A DNA stretch of 64,000 nt from Curvibacter sp. Lineage in GTDB: Bacteria; Pseudomonadota; Gammaproteobacteria; Burkholderiales; Burkholderiaceae_C. Location: assembly GCA_004293725.1 (NCBI GenBank), contig REAW01000016.1, positions 1-64,000 of the forward strand, read 5' to 3'. Below, one piece after another: positions 24,068-35,101 of this stretch. The notes beneath the pieces are model-generated. The model worked only from the letters and a program-made list of their open reading frames with translations. It was not told the DNA's origin and made no database searches. Position 1 is the stretch's first letter; the number at the start of each line of letters is the position of its first letter. The translations under genes and the position numbers were made by a program.

Positions 24068-26353
24068 ATCTCGCTCAGGTACCGGGTCTGGACGGCCCAG
24101 CCACGTACACAGCAAACAGGCCGCAAAACCTGCTGAAACCCCGAATACCCCGGCCGAAACGGGTTGGATTCCCCACCACAAACCAGAACCTTGCAAACCC
24201 AAGCTCTGGCGCACTATCGGCAGATTGATGGCCATGTAATACAGCGTGACTCCCAAACCAGTCAACATACCGCCAACAGCACCAAATCGGGTCATTCCAG
24301 GCCAAAAAATACCCAACACCATCGCTGGAACAAACGCCGCACCGGCCAACGAAAAGGATGCCGCCACCAAAGACAAAATCCCAGCCGGGCGCTGCGCAGC
24401 GGCATAGGCCGCCACCAGAGCCACCACAAGCAAGGCAAACTTGGACCACATGACGCGGCGCATCGCTTGGGCTTTGTTGCTGTTGCCCTCAAAGTACACA
24501 TCATGGGCCAGTGCATTGCCTATCGTGAGCAAAAGACCATCGGCAGTAGACAAGGCTGCAGCCAAACCACCCGCAGCCACCAGCACCGACACCACATACG
24601 GGAGTCCGCCAATCTCAGGAGACGCCAGCATTACCAAGTCTGGACCTATTTTGAGTTCGGCAAACTGCAATATCTGATCGCCATTGACATCAACAGCCGA
24701 GAGCAAGGAGGGATCGCGCGCCCACTGGGACATCCACATCGGCAAAGCATCCATGGGTTGCCCAACCAAATGGGCCATCACTTCGTACTTGACCAGTACG
24801 GCGAGCGCCGGAGCTGAAAGGTAAAGCAATGCAATAAAGACCAAGGACCAAGCCACCGAGCGGCGCGCATCAGCTACCGACGGCGTGGTGTAGTAGCGGG
24901 TAAGCAAATGCGGCAAACCCGCCGTACCCACCATAAGGCAAAAGATAAGCGCAAGGAAGTTGGCCCGGGAACTTCCAAAGTCCGCTTGCTCTTGCGCCGT
25001 GCCATCCGGTTTGCCAGTGAAAGGCTGCGTGTGGGGAGGCATACCCCCCAAAGGTTTAGCGCGCTCCAGGTTGTCGCTCAATGCAAGAGCCCAGCGTTCG
25101 CGCGCAGCAGTCGCGTCCTTGGGTAAAGCCGCCAGTTCACGGCGCAATACCTGCGCGTGGGCTTCGCCGCCTTTCTGCACCTCTGCGGCGCGCAGTTGGC
25201 GGCGCAAGTCTTGGCGCTCTTGCTGCAAAGCCTCTTCAACGTTTTGCAGCTTTTTCTCCAGCTCCAGGGCGCGCTGGGCATAAATGCCAGTGACCTCTTG
25301 TTCGACTGGAGATGCAATGAACTGCCGCTCCAACTCAGCAATTTTTCCCAACTGCTGGCCGTATGCCAACGGCGCCAGAGGATTCCCGGTTTGTTTGTAG
25401 GACAGCCAAGAAACAGGAATCAGGAACGCCAAAATAATGATCACGTACTGCGCCACCTGTGTCCAAGTAACAGCCCGCATGCCGCCCAGAAAGGAGCACA
25501 CCAGCACACCGCCCAAACCCAACAAAACACCAATCTCAAAATGCACTCCGGTCAGGCGCGAAGTGATCAAACCGACCCCATAAATTTGCGCAACCACGTA
25601 AGTGAACGAACACAGTACTGCTGCCAATGCAGCCAGCAATCGCGGCCAACGCCCTCCAAACCGAACAGCAAAGTAGTCGGGCACGGTGTACAGGTTCATA
25701 CGGCGCAAGTAGGGAGCCACCAACAAGGCCACCAGGCAAAACCCCCCTGTCCAGCCCAAAACATAGGCCAGTCCACCCGGCTGTCCGCCAGCACCCGAAA
25801 AACCCTGCAGGTACAACCCCCCAGCCATACTAATGAAGGAAGCAGCACTCATCCAGTCGGCAGCGCTGGCCATACCGTTATATATTGCAGGTACTCGGCG
25901 CCCTGCCACATAGTATTCGTTGGCATCGGCGGTACGCACGACCACGCCAATGACTGCATACAGGACCAAGCTGGTAGACAAAAATATGCCCGCTACCCAT
26001 GGCTTCGGCAGGCCCATCTCCTCCGCCACGGCCAATGTGACGATGAACGCTACCACCAGCATGAGATAGAGGCCAAAGCGGCGGTGCAGACTCCGCTCGT
26101 AGTTGCGGTACGCAACGAGGTCAAAGTCAAGGATTTCGGTGGTGCGCTGGTTTGTCCGCCAGGCAAACACCACCACGATGGCGATGAATGCCAGCACAGC
26201 GCCCTGCGCCGCAAACCAGAAGCCCACAGGCCAGGATAAAACCTCCTGCTGCAAGTCGTAGGCGAAGAAGACTACGCCAAATGAGACGGCAAACCACAAC
26301 GACAACAGCCCTGCATGCAGGTGCCACCGGCGTGGGCTTGCCACTACCGTCAT
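24047..26353 (-). CDS. fused sodium:solute symporter (DUF4212 + SSS) with a long soluble insertion
   Basis: A 768-residue inner-membrane transporter. The first ~100 residues ([19 protein letters not shown] onward, two helices) resemble the DUF4212 small subunit normally encoded separately. The rest is a large SSS-family subunit with [38 protein letters not shown] and [13 protein letters not shown]. Residues ~326-456 form a hydrophilic insertion between helices, rich in Glu/Gln/Arg/Lys heptads ([17 protein letters not shown]) and probably coiled coil. Relatives carry acetate, pyruvate or similar monocarboxylates. Its start overlaps the ppsA stop (ATGA, 26350-26353), so it is coupled to phosphoenolpyruvate synthase, which suggests uptake of a gluconeogenic substrate (inference). 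Confidence 0.88.
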   Translation of the reverse strand: MTVVASPRRWHLHAGLLSLWFAVSFGVVFFAYDLQQEVLSWPVGFWFAAQGAVLAFIAIVVVFAWRTNQRTTEILDFDLVAYRNYERSLHRRFGLYLMLVVAFIVTLAVAEEMGLPKPWVAGIFLSTSLVLYAVIGVVVRTADANEYYVAGRRVPAIYNGMASAADWMSAASFISMAGGLYLQGFSGAGGQPGGLAYVLGWTGGFCLVALLVAPYLRRMNLYTVPDYFAVRFGGRWPRLLAALAAVLCSFTYVVAQIYGVGLITSRLTGVHFEIGVLLGLGGVLVCSFLGGMRAVTWTQVAQYVIIILAFLIPVSWLSYKQTGNPLAPLAYGQQLGKIAELERQFIASPVEQEVTGIYAQRALELEKKLQNVEEALQQERQDLRRQLRAAEVQKGGEAHAQVLRRELAALPKDATAARERWALALSDNLERAKPLGGMPPHTQPFTGKPDGTAQEQADFGSSRANFLALIFCLMVGTAGLPHLLTRYYTTPSVADARRSVAWSLVFIALLYLSAPALAVLVKYEVMAHLVGQPMDALPMWMSQWARDPSLLSAVDVNGDQILQFAELKIGPDLVMLASPEIGGLPYVVSVLVAAGGLAAALSTADGLLLTIGNALAHDVYFEGNSNKAQAMRRVMWSKFALLVVALVAAYAAAQRPAGILSLVAASFSLAGAAFVPAMVLGIFWPGMTRFGAVGGMLTGLGVTLYYMAINLPIVRQSLGLQGSGLWWGIQPVSAGVFGVSAGFAACLLCTWLGRPDPVPERDLAPHLG

Positions 26354-28743
26354 TTGCGGGCGAGTTGCTGCCAGGTGGCGACCACCGAATCAGGGTTCAA
26401 TGAGATGGACGAAATGCCCTGATCCTCCAGCCACTGCGCAAAGTCCGGGTGGTCGCTAGGTCCCTGACCACAGATGCCGATGTACTTGCCATGGCGCTTG
26501 CAGGCTGCAATGGCCAAGCTGATCAACGCCTTGACTGCAGGATCACGCTCGTCAAAGTCCGCCGCCAACAATTCAAGACCAGAATCACGATCCAGACCCA
26601 ACGTAAGCTGGGTCAGGTCATTCGATCCGATGGAAAAGCCGTCAAAGAACTCCAGGAACTGGTCCGCCAGAATGGCGTTGCTTGGAATCTCGCACATCAT
26701 CACTAGCTTGAGATCATTCTCTCCTCGGCGCAGCCCGTGGCGACCCAATAGCTCGGTCACTTTTTTGGCTTGGCCCAACGTGCGCACAAAAGGCACCATC
26801 ACCTGCACATTGGTCAGACCCATCTCGTTGCGCACCCGGTTCAGTGCTTCACACTCCATGGCAAAAGCCTCGCCAAACTCAGTGCTCGTGTAGCGCACCG
26901 CACCACGGAACCCCAACATGGGGTTCTCCTCCTCAGGCTCGTAACGGCTGCCGCCGATCAACTTGCGGTATTCGTTACTTTTGAAATCTGACAGACGCAC
27001 GATCACGGGCTTGGGCCAAAAGGCCGCAGCAATGGTGGCTACACCTTCGGCAACGCGGTCCACATAAAAAGCACGCGGAGAAGCATGGCCGCGGGCCACG
27101 GACTCGACAGCCTTCTTTAGGTCACTATCGATGTTGGGATAGTCCAAGATGGCCTTGGGATGCACACCAATGTTGTTGTTAATAATGAATTCCAACCGTG
27201 CCAGCCCCACACCTTGGTTGGGCAATTGGCAGAAATCAAACGCCAACTGGGGATTGCCCACGTTCATCATGATCTTGACTGGAATCTCGGGCATCTCGCC
27301 CCGCTGCACTTCGGTCACTTCCGTTTCCAGCAAGCCGTCATACACAAATCCGGTGTCGCCTTCCGCGCAGCTCACGGTCACGAGCATGCCATCTTTGAGT
27401 AAATCAGTCGCATCGCCGCAGCCCACCACGGCAGGGATACCGAGTTCGCGTGCAATGATGGCCGCATGGCAGGTGCGGCCACCCCGGTTCGTCACGATAG
27501 CGCTGGCGCGCTTCATCACAGGCTCCCAGTTAGGGTCGGTCATATCGGTCACCAGAATGTCGCCCGCTTGCACCTGGTCCATCTCGTTGATGTTGTGCAC
27601 AATGCGCACGGGACCGGTACCAATCTTCTGGCCAATCGCGCGACCTTCCACCAACACCGCGCCTTTGCCTTTGAGCTTGTAACGGTACTCAGCCTGGTTA
27701 CCAGATTGGCTCTTTACTGTCTCGGGCCTGGCTTGCAGGATGTAAAGCTCGCCGTCAATGCCATCCTTACCCCATTCAATGTCCATAGGGCGACCGTAAT
27801 GCGCTTCGATCACCAAGGCGTAGCGGGCGAGTTGCTCCACATCAACATCGGTCAATGAATAGCGATTGCGCAACTCAGTGGGCACATCAGTGGTCTTGAC
27901 CAGCTTGCCACTTGCCGCCTTTTCTTCGGGCGAAGTAAACACCATTTGCAGCAGCTTGGAGCCCAGATTGCGGCGAATCAGCGCGCGCTTGCCGGCTTTC
28001 AGCATGGGCTTGTGTACGTAGAACTCGTCCGGGTTCACAGCGCCTTGCACCACCGTTTCGCCCAAACCGTAGCTGCTGGTGATGAACACTACCTGGTCAA
28101 AGCCCGATTCGGTGTCGATGGTGAACATCACACCAGCAGCGCCCAGGTCGGAGCGCACCATGCGCTGCACGCCCGCAGAGAGCGCCACCACATCATGGGC
28201 AAACCCCTTGTGCACCCGATAGCTGATGGCGCGGTCGTTGTAGAGGCTTGCAAACACCTCTTTCATCTTGTGCAGCACGTCCTCAATGCCCACCACGTTC
28301 AAGAAGGTTTCTTGCTGGCCGGCAAACGAGGCATCGGGTAAATCTTCGGCTGTCGCCGATGAGCGAACGGCAAAGCTTGCTTGTAGATTGCCCGCACTCA
28401 GAGCGACAAACGCTTCGCGTATTGCTTTTTCCAGACTCGCGGGAAAGGGTTGCGCCTCGACCATGGCGCGTATTTCGGCACCCACCACTGCAAGGGCGCG
28501 GACATCATCGGTATCCAAGCCCTTGAGCTTCTTGCTGATTTTGTCGGCCAAGCCCTCAAAGGCCAAAAACTCACGGAAGGCATGGGCCGTTGTGGCGAAG
28601 CCGGTGGGCACCTTTACACCTTGCGGCAACTGCGAAATCATCTCCCCCAGGCTGGCATTTTTGCCACCCACGGATTCCACATCGGCCATGCGCAACAGCT
28701 CGAAGGGGACGACCAAGTCAGTCGGGTTAAAAAGTTTAGACAT
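26350..28743 (-). CDS. ppsA: phosphoenolpyruvate synthase
   Basis: Converts pyruvate and ATP to PEP, AMP and phosphate for gluconeogenesis. The 797-residue product has the N-terminal ATP-grasp-like domain ([36 protein letters not shown]), the phosphohistidine segment [21 protein letters not shown] (His near residue 425) and the C-terminal PEP/pyruvate barrel ending with [16 protein letters not shown] and [12 protein letters not shown]. Its regulator gene ppsR is divergent across a 220-base gap. The symporter gene downstream overlaps by four bases. Confidence 0.97.
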   Translation of the reverse strand: MSKLFNPTDLVVPFELLRMADVESVGGKNASLGEMISQLPQGVKVPTGFATTAHAFREFLAFEGLADKISKKLKGLDTDDVRALAVVGAEIRAMVEAQPFPASLEKAIREAFVALSAGNLQASFAVRSSATAEDLPDASFAGQQETFLNVVGIEDVLHKMKEVFASLYNDRAISYRVHKGFAHDVVALSAGVQRMVRSDLGAAGVMFTIDTESGFDQVVFITSSYGLGETVVQGAVNPDEFYVHKPMLKAGKRALIRRNLGSKLLQMVFTSPEEKAASGKLVKTTDVPTELRNRYSLTDVDVEQLARYALVIEAHYGRPMDIEWGKDGIDGELYILQARPETVKSQSGNQAEYRYKLKGKGAVLVEGRAIGQKIGTGPVRIVHNINEMDQVQAGDILVTDMTDPNWEPVMKRASAIVTNRGGRTCHAAIIARELGIPAVVGCGDATDLLKDGMLVTVSCAEGDTGFVYDGLLETEVTEVQRGEMPEIPVKIMMNVGNPQLAFDFCQLPNQGVGLARLEFIINNNIGVHPKAILDYPNIDSDLKKAVESVARGHASPRAFYVDRVAEGVATIAAAFWPKPVIVRLSDFKSNEYRKLIGGSRYEPEEENPMLGFRGAVRYTSTEFGEAFAMECEALNRVRNEMGLTNVQVMVPFVRTLGQAKKVTELLGRHGLRRGENDLKLVMMCEIPSNAILADQFLEFFDGFSIGSNDLTQLTLGLDRDSGLELLAADFDERDPAVKALISLAIAACKRHGKYIGICGQGPSDHPDFAQWLEDQGISSISLNPDSVVATWQQLARK

Positions 28744-28963
28744 AGGAAGCTCCAGAAGTTAAAACCTTTACGCGGCCCCAGGGGTGACTGTCCACCTGCC
28801 GCAAGCGCACGACCATTCTTTTTCCTGTTGTTGCTGTTGTGGAATAACGAAACGGTTACCAAATGCGCTAAATTTCACGCATTGTAGGTGGCAGGCGCCC
28901 CCAGCCGAACACCTGAAAACCCGACTGCGCTTGCAAATCACTGACACCTAGAACCTCAACACC

Positions 28964-29785
28964 ATGCCCCAACGCACCGTTTTTTTCATATCCGACGGCA
29001 CTGGCATCACCGCCGAAACCTTTGGCAACGCCATCTTGGCCCAGTTTGAGATGAAGGCGCGCCACGTGCGACTGCCTTTTGTGGACACTGCAGACAAGGC
29101 ACACCAAGCGGTTCGCCAGATCAACCACACAGGGGTCGCTGACGGCAACAAACCCATCGTCTTCACCACGCTGGTGAACATGGAAGTGCTCAAAGTAATC
29201 CAGGAAGGCTGCCAAGGCATGCTACTGGATATGTTTGGGATGTTCGTGAACCCGCTTGAAGCCGAACTGGGCATCAAGTCCAACCACCGGATTGGGCGTT
29301 TCAGCGATGCGAGCAAAAGCCAGGAATACCAGGACCGCATTGAGGCCATTAACTTCTCACTGGCGCACGATGACGGCCAAAGCAATCGCGATCTGGAACA
29401 AAGCGACGTGATTCTCGTGGGAGTGAGCCGAAGCGGCAAAACCCCCACGTCACTCTACCTGGCCATGCAATACGGGCTGAAAGCATCCAACTACCCCCTG
29501 ATCCCCGAAGACTTTGAACGACGTCACTTGCCTCCGGCACTGATGCCCCACAAAGCAAAAATTTTTGGCCTGACGATTCAACCCGAACGTCTGAGCGAAA
29601 TTCGCAATGAACGGCGCCCCAATTCAAAGTACGCAGCGCTGGAAAACTGTCGCATGGAAGTGGCAGAGGCCGAAACCATGATGCGGCGTGCCGGTATCCG
29701 ATGGCTTTCAACCACAACCAAGTCAATCGAAGAGATCGCTACCACCATCTTGCAGGAGATTCACCCAGAGCGCCTTGTGTATTGA
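28964..29785 (+). CDS. ppsR: PEP synthetase regulatory protein (bifunctional kinase/pyrophosphorylase)
   Basis: DUF299 protein that inactivates PEP synthase by ADP-dependent phosphorylation of a threonine beside the catalytic histidine and reactivates it by phosphorolysis. The 273-residue product starts [18 protein letters not shown] and has the P-loop GVSRSGKT (about residues 153-160) and [14 protein letters not shown], all characteristic. It is divergent from its target gene ppsA, the common arrangement, so the intergenic region likely holds both promoters. Confidence 0.96.
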   Translation: MPQRTVFFISDGTGITAETFGNAILAQFEMKARHVRLPFVDTADKAHQAVRQINHTGVADGNKPIVFTTLVNMEVLKVIQEGCQGMLLDMFGMFVNPLEAELGIKSNHRIGRFSDASKSQEYQDRIEAINFSLAHDDGQSNRDLEQSDVILVGVSRSGKTPTSLYLAMQYGLKASNYPLIPEDFERRHLPPALMPHKAKIFGLTIQPERLSEIRNERRPNSKYAALENCRMEVAEAETMMRRAGIRWLSTTTKSIEEIATTILQEIHPERLVY

Positions 29786-29814
29786 AGACGATAACCACAA
29801 GGAGTGATCAGAAC

Positions 29815-29863
29815 ACTATAGTTTCGATAGCTGCTTGCGCAATGAATATAAAGCCCGTAGCCT
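29815..29863 (+). repeat. dispersed palindromic repeat, between ppsR and sulP
   Basis: CTATAGTTTCGATAGCTG-CTTGCGCAATG followed by AATATAAAGCCCGTAGCC. It is the clearest intergenic copy and matches the in-gene copy in earP through the core and the following TATA and CCCG blocks. Confidence 0.8.
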
Positions 29864-29902
29864 CAATTGACCTAAAGTTGAACCACACGATGTCAACCCA
29901 CC

Positions 29903-31675
29903 GTGACGCCGCAGTCACTATTACCCGCCGTGACCACTAACGAGGTGACGCCGTCATACCGGCTATGGCTGAACCGCTGGGCTCCGGGTCTGGCAACACT
30001 ACTGAGCTACCGGCGCGCCTGGTTTGTCCACGACGTTATGGCCGGACTGGCCCTCTCCGCGATTTTGCTGCCGGTTGGTATGGGCTATGCCGAGGCAGCG
30101 GGTGTTCCGGCTATCCATGGGTTGTACGCCACCATCGTGCCACTGCTCGTCTATGCCATTTTTGGCCCCAGCCGGATCATGGTGCTGGGCCCAGACTCCA
30201 CGATGGCGGCTGTCATTGCCGCCTTGATTCTGCCGCTCTCCGGGGGAAGCGCCACGCACGCCATAGCTTTGGCCGGCATGCTGGCGTTGTTGTCAGGTGC
30301 GTTTGCATTGCTTATTGGTTTTGCTCGGCTGGGCCTGGTTGCAGACCTGCTATCCAAGCCGATTCGCATCGGCTTTCTCAACGCGATTGCCATCACCGTC
30401 ATCATCGGGCAATTGCCCAAAGTACTAGGCTTCAGCACTGTGACGGACAGTTTGCCCGCAACAACATGGCACATCGTCCAAGGCATTGCAGATGGGCAAG
30501 CGAAAGTAGTCGCATGCGTGCTGGGGGTTGGTTGCCTCGCTCTTGTACTGGTGCTCAAACACTACCGACCCCGGTGGCCTGGGATTCTCCTGGCGGTAGC
30601 GCTTGCCACAATCGCATCTGGCCTGCTGAACTTGGGAACTTCAGCCAACATTGCTTTGCTAGGCACGCTGCCACAAGGCTTGCCCAGCTTTGATATACCC
30701 CATGTCACGCTCAACGAGATCATCCAGTTGATTCCCGGCGCGGCGATCATTGCCTTGTTGTCATTTGCTGATACCAGCGTACTCTCACGTGCGCTCGCGC
30801 AACGCAGTGGCGTCGACGTGAACCAAAATCAGGAAATGATTGCCATTGGCGCAGCCAATATCGCAACCGGGCTGTTTCAGGGTTTTTCGGTGAGCAGCAG
30901 TACCTCACGCACACCGGTCGCAGAAGCGGCCGGTGCCATTACGCAAGTGGCGGGCTTGGTTGGCGCGTCAGCCATTGCACTGTTGCTGTTGTTGGCCCCC
31001 AACCTGATGGAGAATTTACCCAGCGCAACACTGGGGGCCATCGTAATAGCGGCCTGCCTTTCCTTTGCCGATTTCAAGAGCATGGCCCAGCTCTACCGAT
31101 TACGCAAGGCTGAATTTTCCTTGTCGATTGCCAGTTTCCTCGGCGTCGCATTTGTGGGGGTTATTGAGGGCATTTGCATTGCCATCGTGCTTTCACTCAT
31201 GGTGTTGGTCTGGAATACTTGGCACCCCTACTCCGCCATCTTGGTGCGCGTCGACGGCAGCAAGGGCTACCACGACAGCCGGCGCCACCCAGAGGGCCGG
31301 TCGATACCGGGGCTCGTTTTGTTTCGCTGGGATGCGCCGCTATTCTTTGCCAACGCAGAACTCTTCAAGCAGCAAGTACTTCAGGCCGTGAACAGTTCAA
31401 CCGAGCCCGTGCTTCGCGTCGTGGTGGCGGCAGATGCCATCACCGATGTGGACATTACAGCCGCCGAAGTGCTGGTTACTTTGCATAGTGAACTGAATGC
31501 GCAAGGCATAGCGCTTCGGTTTGCGGGCCTCAAAGGCCCCGCCAAAGATCACCTTCAACGCTACGGAACCTTGGACGTGATTGGCAGCGCCATCTTCAGC
31601 CCCACGGTCGGCAGCGCAGCCAACCAGTACCGGGCTGAACACCCGGTGGACTGGAAAGACTGGGACGAAGTGTGA
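29903..31675 (+). CDS. SulP family anion transporter with STAS domain
   Basis: A 590-residue inner-membrane SLC26/SulP transporter. Its membrane part carries the signatures LLPVGMGYAEAAGVPAIHGLYATIVPLLVYAIFG (start of the domain), the VLGPDSTMAAV segment and SFADTSVLSRALAQRSG. A C-terminal STAS domain (about residues 470-590, LVLFRWDAPLFFANAELFKQQV) follows. Substrates of the family include sulfate, bicarbonate and dicarboxylates; nothing here decides. The GTG at 29903 gives the longest plausible N-terminus, but there is no good Shine-Dalgarno and GTGs at 29930 or 29945 are alternatives. A dispersed repeat lies just upstream. Confidence 0.92.
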   Translation: MTPQSLLPAVTTNEVTPSYRLWLNRWAPGLATLLSYRRAWFVHDVMAGLALSAILLPVGMGYAEAAGVPAIHGLYATIVPLLVYAIFGPSRIMVLGPDSTMAAVIAALILPLSGGSATHAIALAGMLALLSGAFALLIGFARLGLVADLLSKPIRIGFLNAIAITVIIGQLPKVLGFSTVTDSLPATTWHIVQGIADGQAKVVACVLGVGCLALVLVLKHYRPRWPGILLAVALATIASGLLNLGTSANIALLGTLPQGLPSFDIPHVTLNEIIQLIPGAAIIALLSFADTSVLSRALAQRSGVDVNQNQEMIAIGAANIATGLFQGFSVSSSTSRTPVAEAAGAITQVAGLVGASAIALLLLLAPNLMENLPSATLGAIVIAACLSFADFKSMAQLYRLRKAEFSLSIASFLGVAFVGVIEGICIAIVLSLMVLVWNTWHPYSAILVRVDGSKGYHDSRRHPEGRSIPGLVLFRWDAPLFFANAELFKQQVLQAVNSSTEPVLRVVVAADAITDVDITAAEVLVTLHSELNAQGIALRFAGLKGPAKDHLQRYGTLDVIGSAIFSPTVGSAANQYRAEHPVDWKDWDEV

Positions 31676-31722
31676 GCAATAAGGCGTCGGACGAAGAATC
31701 CACGCCCCACATGAAGAAATCC

Positions 31723-32760
31723 TCAGGGCTGGATCAACAAGTCTGCAATAACCGGTTTGTGTTCAGACGCTCTGCTAGCGCCCACCACTGTTTTCTGTGG
31801 CGTAATTCCCTGACTCACCAAAACGTGGTCGATGCGGTAGAGGTCCAACTCTTGGCTCAAGGAGTGGCCATGGGTGTAACCCCAGCCAGTGCCGCTAAGT
31901 TCGAAAGCATCCTGCAGGCCGCCAAGCTTCAAGGTAGCCATGACAGGAGACTGGCCCGAAGCATTGAAGTCACCCAAAACAATTTGGGGAGTCTTGACCT
32001 GGCTTAGATCAACCAGCAGCGCCTGAGACTGCGCCAGTCGTTCGGAAAAATTATTTTTCCAAAGGTGGATGCCGCTGCGGAAATTGTCTTTGGTTGCCAG
32101 CAGAGCCCCTCTTGGCGACACAAAATGCACGCTGACCAAGTGCACCAATTTACCCGCAATTGTCGCGCTGCAATGCAAGTACGGTGCTGGTGTTTCACTT
32201 GCATCCAACTTGCCGGCTTTGCAGTTGTCTAGTGGGTAGCGGCTCGCCAACACGTACTGATCAAATGCCACTACATAAGGCAACCCAAACGCGGGCGGCG
32301 CCTCCGAGGGCGCAGAATTACTGCCTTCAGCAAGCCACTTTTGTGCATCTTGTAGTGCAACGATGTCGGGAGCATATTTTTCGATCTCAAGTTCGATCGC
32401 TTTGAAGCCCCCCTCCCTTTGCCGTGCAGACAGCGCTTTGATGTTGTAGCTCACTACCCGCACCTGCGTGCCCAGCAAAGTGGAGTCTGGCTTGGGATTC
32501 CAATGAAACTCCATCGTGAATGCGGCAAACAAGACCACATTGGCAAGGGATACAACCATCCACACAGGCCGGGTGAAGAATGAGACGACGGTAGCCACGC
32601 ACAAAGGCAGTAGCACCCAATAGAAGGGAACGAACCGCACCAGTTCCCCTAACCACAAGGGAGTAAGGACCTCACTTCGGACGATCAATAGGCCACCATG
32701 CAAAGCAAGAGCAGCCCAGACCACGAACACCACGCATGTTTTACGGAAAGCTATGTTCAA
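31723..32760 (-). CDS. membrane-anchored endonuclease/exonuclease/phosphatase family protein
   Basis: A 345-residue protein with three N-terminal hydrophobic helices (to about residue 85) and an EEP-superfamily domain. Motifs are VVSYNIK (metal/phosphate site), VALQDAQ where many relatives have LQE, VLGDFNA, YRIDHVLVS and SEHKPVIADL, where SDH is commoner. The catalytic geometry seems kept with conservative changes. Such proteins may cleave nucleic acid or phospholipid or inositol phosphates; the substrate is not predictable. It is convergent with sulP and lies downstream of the isomerase-like gene on the same strand. Confidence 0.85.
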   Translation of the reverse strand: MNIAFRKTCVVFVVWAALALHGGLLIVRSEVLTPLWLGELVRFVPFYWVLLPLCVATVVSFFTRPVWMVVSLANVVLFAAFTMEFHWNPKPDSTLLGTQVRVVSYNIKALSARQREGGFKAIELEIEKYAPDIVALQDAQKWLAEGSNSAPSEAPPAFGLPYVVAFDQYVLASRYPLDNCKAGKLDASETPAPYLHCSATIAGKLVHLVSVHFVSPRGALLATKDNFRSGIHLWKNNFSERLAQSQALLVDLSQVKTPQIVLGDFNASGQSPVMATLKLGGLQDAFELSGTGWGYTHGHSLSQELDLYRIDHVLVSQGITPQKTVVGASRASEHKPVIADLLIQP

Positions 32761-32797
32761 TTTAACAGCTCCAAACTACCCTAAAGCCGGATGGTGG

Positions 32798-33613
32798 TTA
32801 AGCTAACCGCTCCCTCAGAAGGCCCAGCATGGCGACATTGAGTTCCCACGCATCAGACACCGGTGCTTGACTGTACGGGACGGTGGGCGTGTAAGGAATA
32901 GGACCAAACTCCGGTGTCAGCGTCATGGTTTTGGCGCCGACCGCACGGCGCAAATCGACAATGCGTTGCCACCAAGCCAGGTGGCTTTCCAACGCACTGG
33001 CCGACTCCGGCGCGCGGAAGTCTCCCACCTGCGGACCCTGTGCGTGGCCCACCCTGGCGTGGATGTGGCGTACATGCGGAAAAGTGGCCTCCAGGTTTTC
33101 CGGCTGGTCTTCCAGCAGGGTTTCGCACACACAACACCAATGCGACAAATCTGCCGTGAGTTCCAACTCCGGCAACTCACGCAAATACGGCAGTAGCAAC
33201 ATGGGATGCGCGGTGAACCGGCTGCGGTGAATTTCATGAAAAATAGGAACCCCATGGGCACGCGAGATGCTTTGGGCGAGTGCGATGAGTTGGCGGTTTT
33301 GGGCGGGCGTGTAAATGTCCCGGCCTGTGTGCGAGTTCACAAACAAAGGCTTTGCAGCGCAAGCGTTGTTGAGATACGTGCCCAACGCGGCGCGGTGCAT
33401 CTCAAACTTGGGATGCATCACTGTTTCCCATTGCTGGGCGATCAATGCCAAACCAGCCTTGGCAATGCGGTCCAACCAATCAGCACGCTGGGCGTTGTCA
33501 AGTGGCAAAGACATTTCGATGCCATCAAAGCCGGCCGCTTTCACCTTGTCGACAAACACCTGAGGTGCCAAGTCGCTGCTGCCCCAATGCGGGGCAAATA
33601 TCAAAATATCCAT
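32798..33613 (-). CDS. sugar phosphate isomerase/epimerase family (xylose-isomerase-like TIM barrel)
   Basis: A 271-residue cytoplasmic TIM-barrel protein. The barrel starts MDILIFAPHWGS and AAGFDGIEMSL. Likely metal ligands sit in PIFHEIHRSR, LTADLSHWCC, RHIHARVGHAQGP and LTPEFGPIPY. The fold is shared by xylose isomerases, hydroxypyruvate isomerases, inosose dehydratases and endonuclease IV, so the substrate is open. The four putative ligand segments are complete, which argues for an active enzyme. No sugar operon accompanies it. Confidence 0.85.
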   Translation of the reverse strand: MDILIFAPHWGSSDLAPQVFVDKVKAAGFDGIEMSLPLDNAQRADWLDRIAKAGLALIAQQWETVMHPKFEMHRAALGTYLNNACAAKPLFVNSHTGRDIYTPAQNRQLIALAQSISRAHGVPIFHEIHRSRFTAHPMLLLPYLRELPELELTADLSHWCCVCETLLEDQPENLEATFPHVRHIHARVGHAQGPQVGDFRAPESASALESHLAWWQRIVDLRRAVGAKTMTLTPEFGPIPYTPTVPYSQAPVSDAWELNVAMLGLLRERLA

Positions 33614-33781
33614 GGTCGGGCCCTTCTAAATCGCCAAGCGATGGCTTGCATTGTGTACGCGAAGCAAACCAAAAAGATGCTCAACTGTATTGAATCAACG
33701 CCCGTGTTCACCTAGCGTGCAAAGAAATTTCAACAACACTCAGCGGTGAGCCCGGGTTCGCGGGCGGCCAGATGCCGCGCT

Positions 33782-35026
33782 TCATAGCGAACAGTCTGGC
33801 ATCAACACATCGGGCGCAGGTTTGGGGATGGCGATTTGGGCCAGGCCACGCTCCAACGATGATGCGCTGGGGTTTTCCACAAACACACAGCGTTTGCCGG
33901 TGCGCTTGCAAAAGTCTTTAACGCGCCAGTAGGCGTTGTGGCTGATGCAACCCGTCTGGCAAATCACCAGGTCGGCCGCGGCCAAGTTGGCATCCAGCAC
34001 CGAGGCGTTGTCCTCTATGCCGCCGTCGTGGTGCGCAAATTTTCCGCCCACGCGCTCCACCACATCGCGGTAGTTGGCAATGTTGCCGCTGCGTCCGCCC
34101 ACACACAACACCACCTTTTGGTGGAGCTGCACAACCACCGCCGGAACGTCTTGCAAGGCCGTAGGCTCGGTAACGGAACGCTCCATAACCACACGCTCGG
34201 CCAACGCGCGCTCCGCCACGGCCAGACGGCGCCGCAGATCCCCGTTTTGGGTTTCCAGCTCTTGCTGGCGCTGGGCCATTTGGTCCACCCGCTTTTGCAG
34301 GCGCTGCTTGTCTTCCAGCTGCGGAATGGAGGCTTCCAAGGCCTCCAGATCCTGCGCCATGAAGGCCAAGCGGCTGTCCTTGGCAATGCTTTCCGCACGG
34401 GCCTGCAACAAGTCGGCGTTGAGTCGGTCAACGTCCGCAGTTTTTTGCGCCATCACGCGGGTAATGCGCTCCTGGACTTTGCCAAGCTCACGCCCCAGCA
34501 CGGCATTTTCTTCGGACAATTCGTTAAATCGGGCCATCTCCAAGCGCACACCGGCACCCGCTTGGTGCTGGAACATGTGCAGGTCTTTGCAAATGGCCTC
34601 CTGCAGCGGAACATCACAACGCGAATGGCTCAGCGCCGCCCAAAAGGCACCCGCCACATCACCCGCCTTCAGGTACTTGATCCACAACTCCGCCACGGCC
34701 AGGCTGCTCTTGGCTGCTTTGAAGATTTGGATCTCGCGGGCATACCGCGCATTCAGCTCGGCCTGCATCAGCTCCGATAGCTTGCAGCGGCGCGCCGCCT
34801 CGGACACGGCACCGGCATGCACTTCGTAGTCGTTGGCAACTACATTTCCGCCAAGCGCCTTGTTGACCATGCGGCGCAAGGTATCCAGGGGCAAACTCAC
34901 CCCCACCAAGGGGCAATGGCAATGGTGGTCCAGGTCCCAAATGCGCCGGCGGCGCGAGCCGGCCGCAGCAGGCGCCGCATGCTCGCGGTGGCAATGGATG
35001 TCTGGACTAGGCAGGTTTTTCAGCAT
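33782..35026 (-). CDS. DUF2325 domain protein with central coiled coil
   Basis: A 414-residue protein of unknown function. The N-terminus is His/Cys-rich (DIHCHREH; DHHCHCPLVGV), a likely metal-binding site. Residues ~150-290 are strongly coiled coil (Glu/Gln/Arg/Leu heptads). The C-terminal ~110 residues form the DUF2325 domain: VVLCVGGRSGNIANYRDVVERVGGKFAHHDGG, then DLVICQTGCISHNAYWRVKDFCKRTGKRCVF. The ATG at 35026 has GGAGG seven bases upstream; the longer frame to 35092 is encoded by a dispersed repeat and is rejected. It is the last gene of a minus-strand trio starting at a Fur-like palindrome, facing away from bacterioferritin, so an iron-linked role is inferred. Confidence 0.85.
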   Translation of the reverse strand: MLKNLPSPDIHCHREHAAPAAAGSRRRRIWDLDHHCHCPLVGVSLPLDTLRRMVNKALGGNVVANDYEVHAGAVSEAARRCKLSELMQAELNARYAREIQIFKAAKSSLAVAELWIKYLKAGDVAGAFWAALSHSRCDVPLQEAICKDLHMFQHQAGAGVRLEMARFNELSEENAVLGRELGKVQERITRVMAQKTADVDRLNADLLQARAESIAKDSRLAFMAQDLEALEASIPQLEDKQRLQKRVDQMAQRQQELETQNGDLRRRLAVAERALAERVVMERSVTEPTALQDVPAVVVQLHQKVVLCVGGRSGNIANYRDVVERVGGKFAHHDGGIEDNASVLDANLAAADLVICQTGCISHNAYWRVKDFCKRTGKRCVFVENPSASSLERGLAQIAIPKPAPDVLMPDCSL

Positions 35027-35040
35027 GGGTTGACCTCCAA

Positions 35041-35092
35041 ATGCTATAGTTTCAATAGCTTTTTGCGCAGTATCTGTAAGGGCTAGTGGCAC
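35041..35092 (+). repeat. dispersed palindromic repeat upstream of the DUF2325 gene
   Basis: GCTATAGTTTCAATAGCT-TTTTGCGCAG then TATCTGTAAGGGCTAG. It lies in the 75-base gap between the 73-residue gene and the DUF2325 gene and would be transcribed in the 5' region of the latter. Confidence 0.8.
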
Positions 35093-35101
35093 TTTTGACC
35101 C

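Noticed and set aside
35027-35092. N-terminal extension of the DUF2325 protein by 22 codons
   Set aside because: It is encoded by the dispersed repeat and lacks a ribosome binding site, whereas the ATG at 35026 has GGAGG at good spacing.
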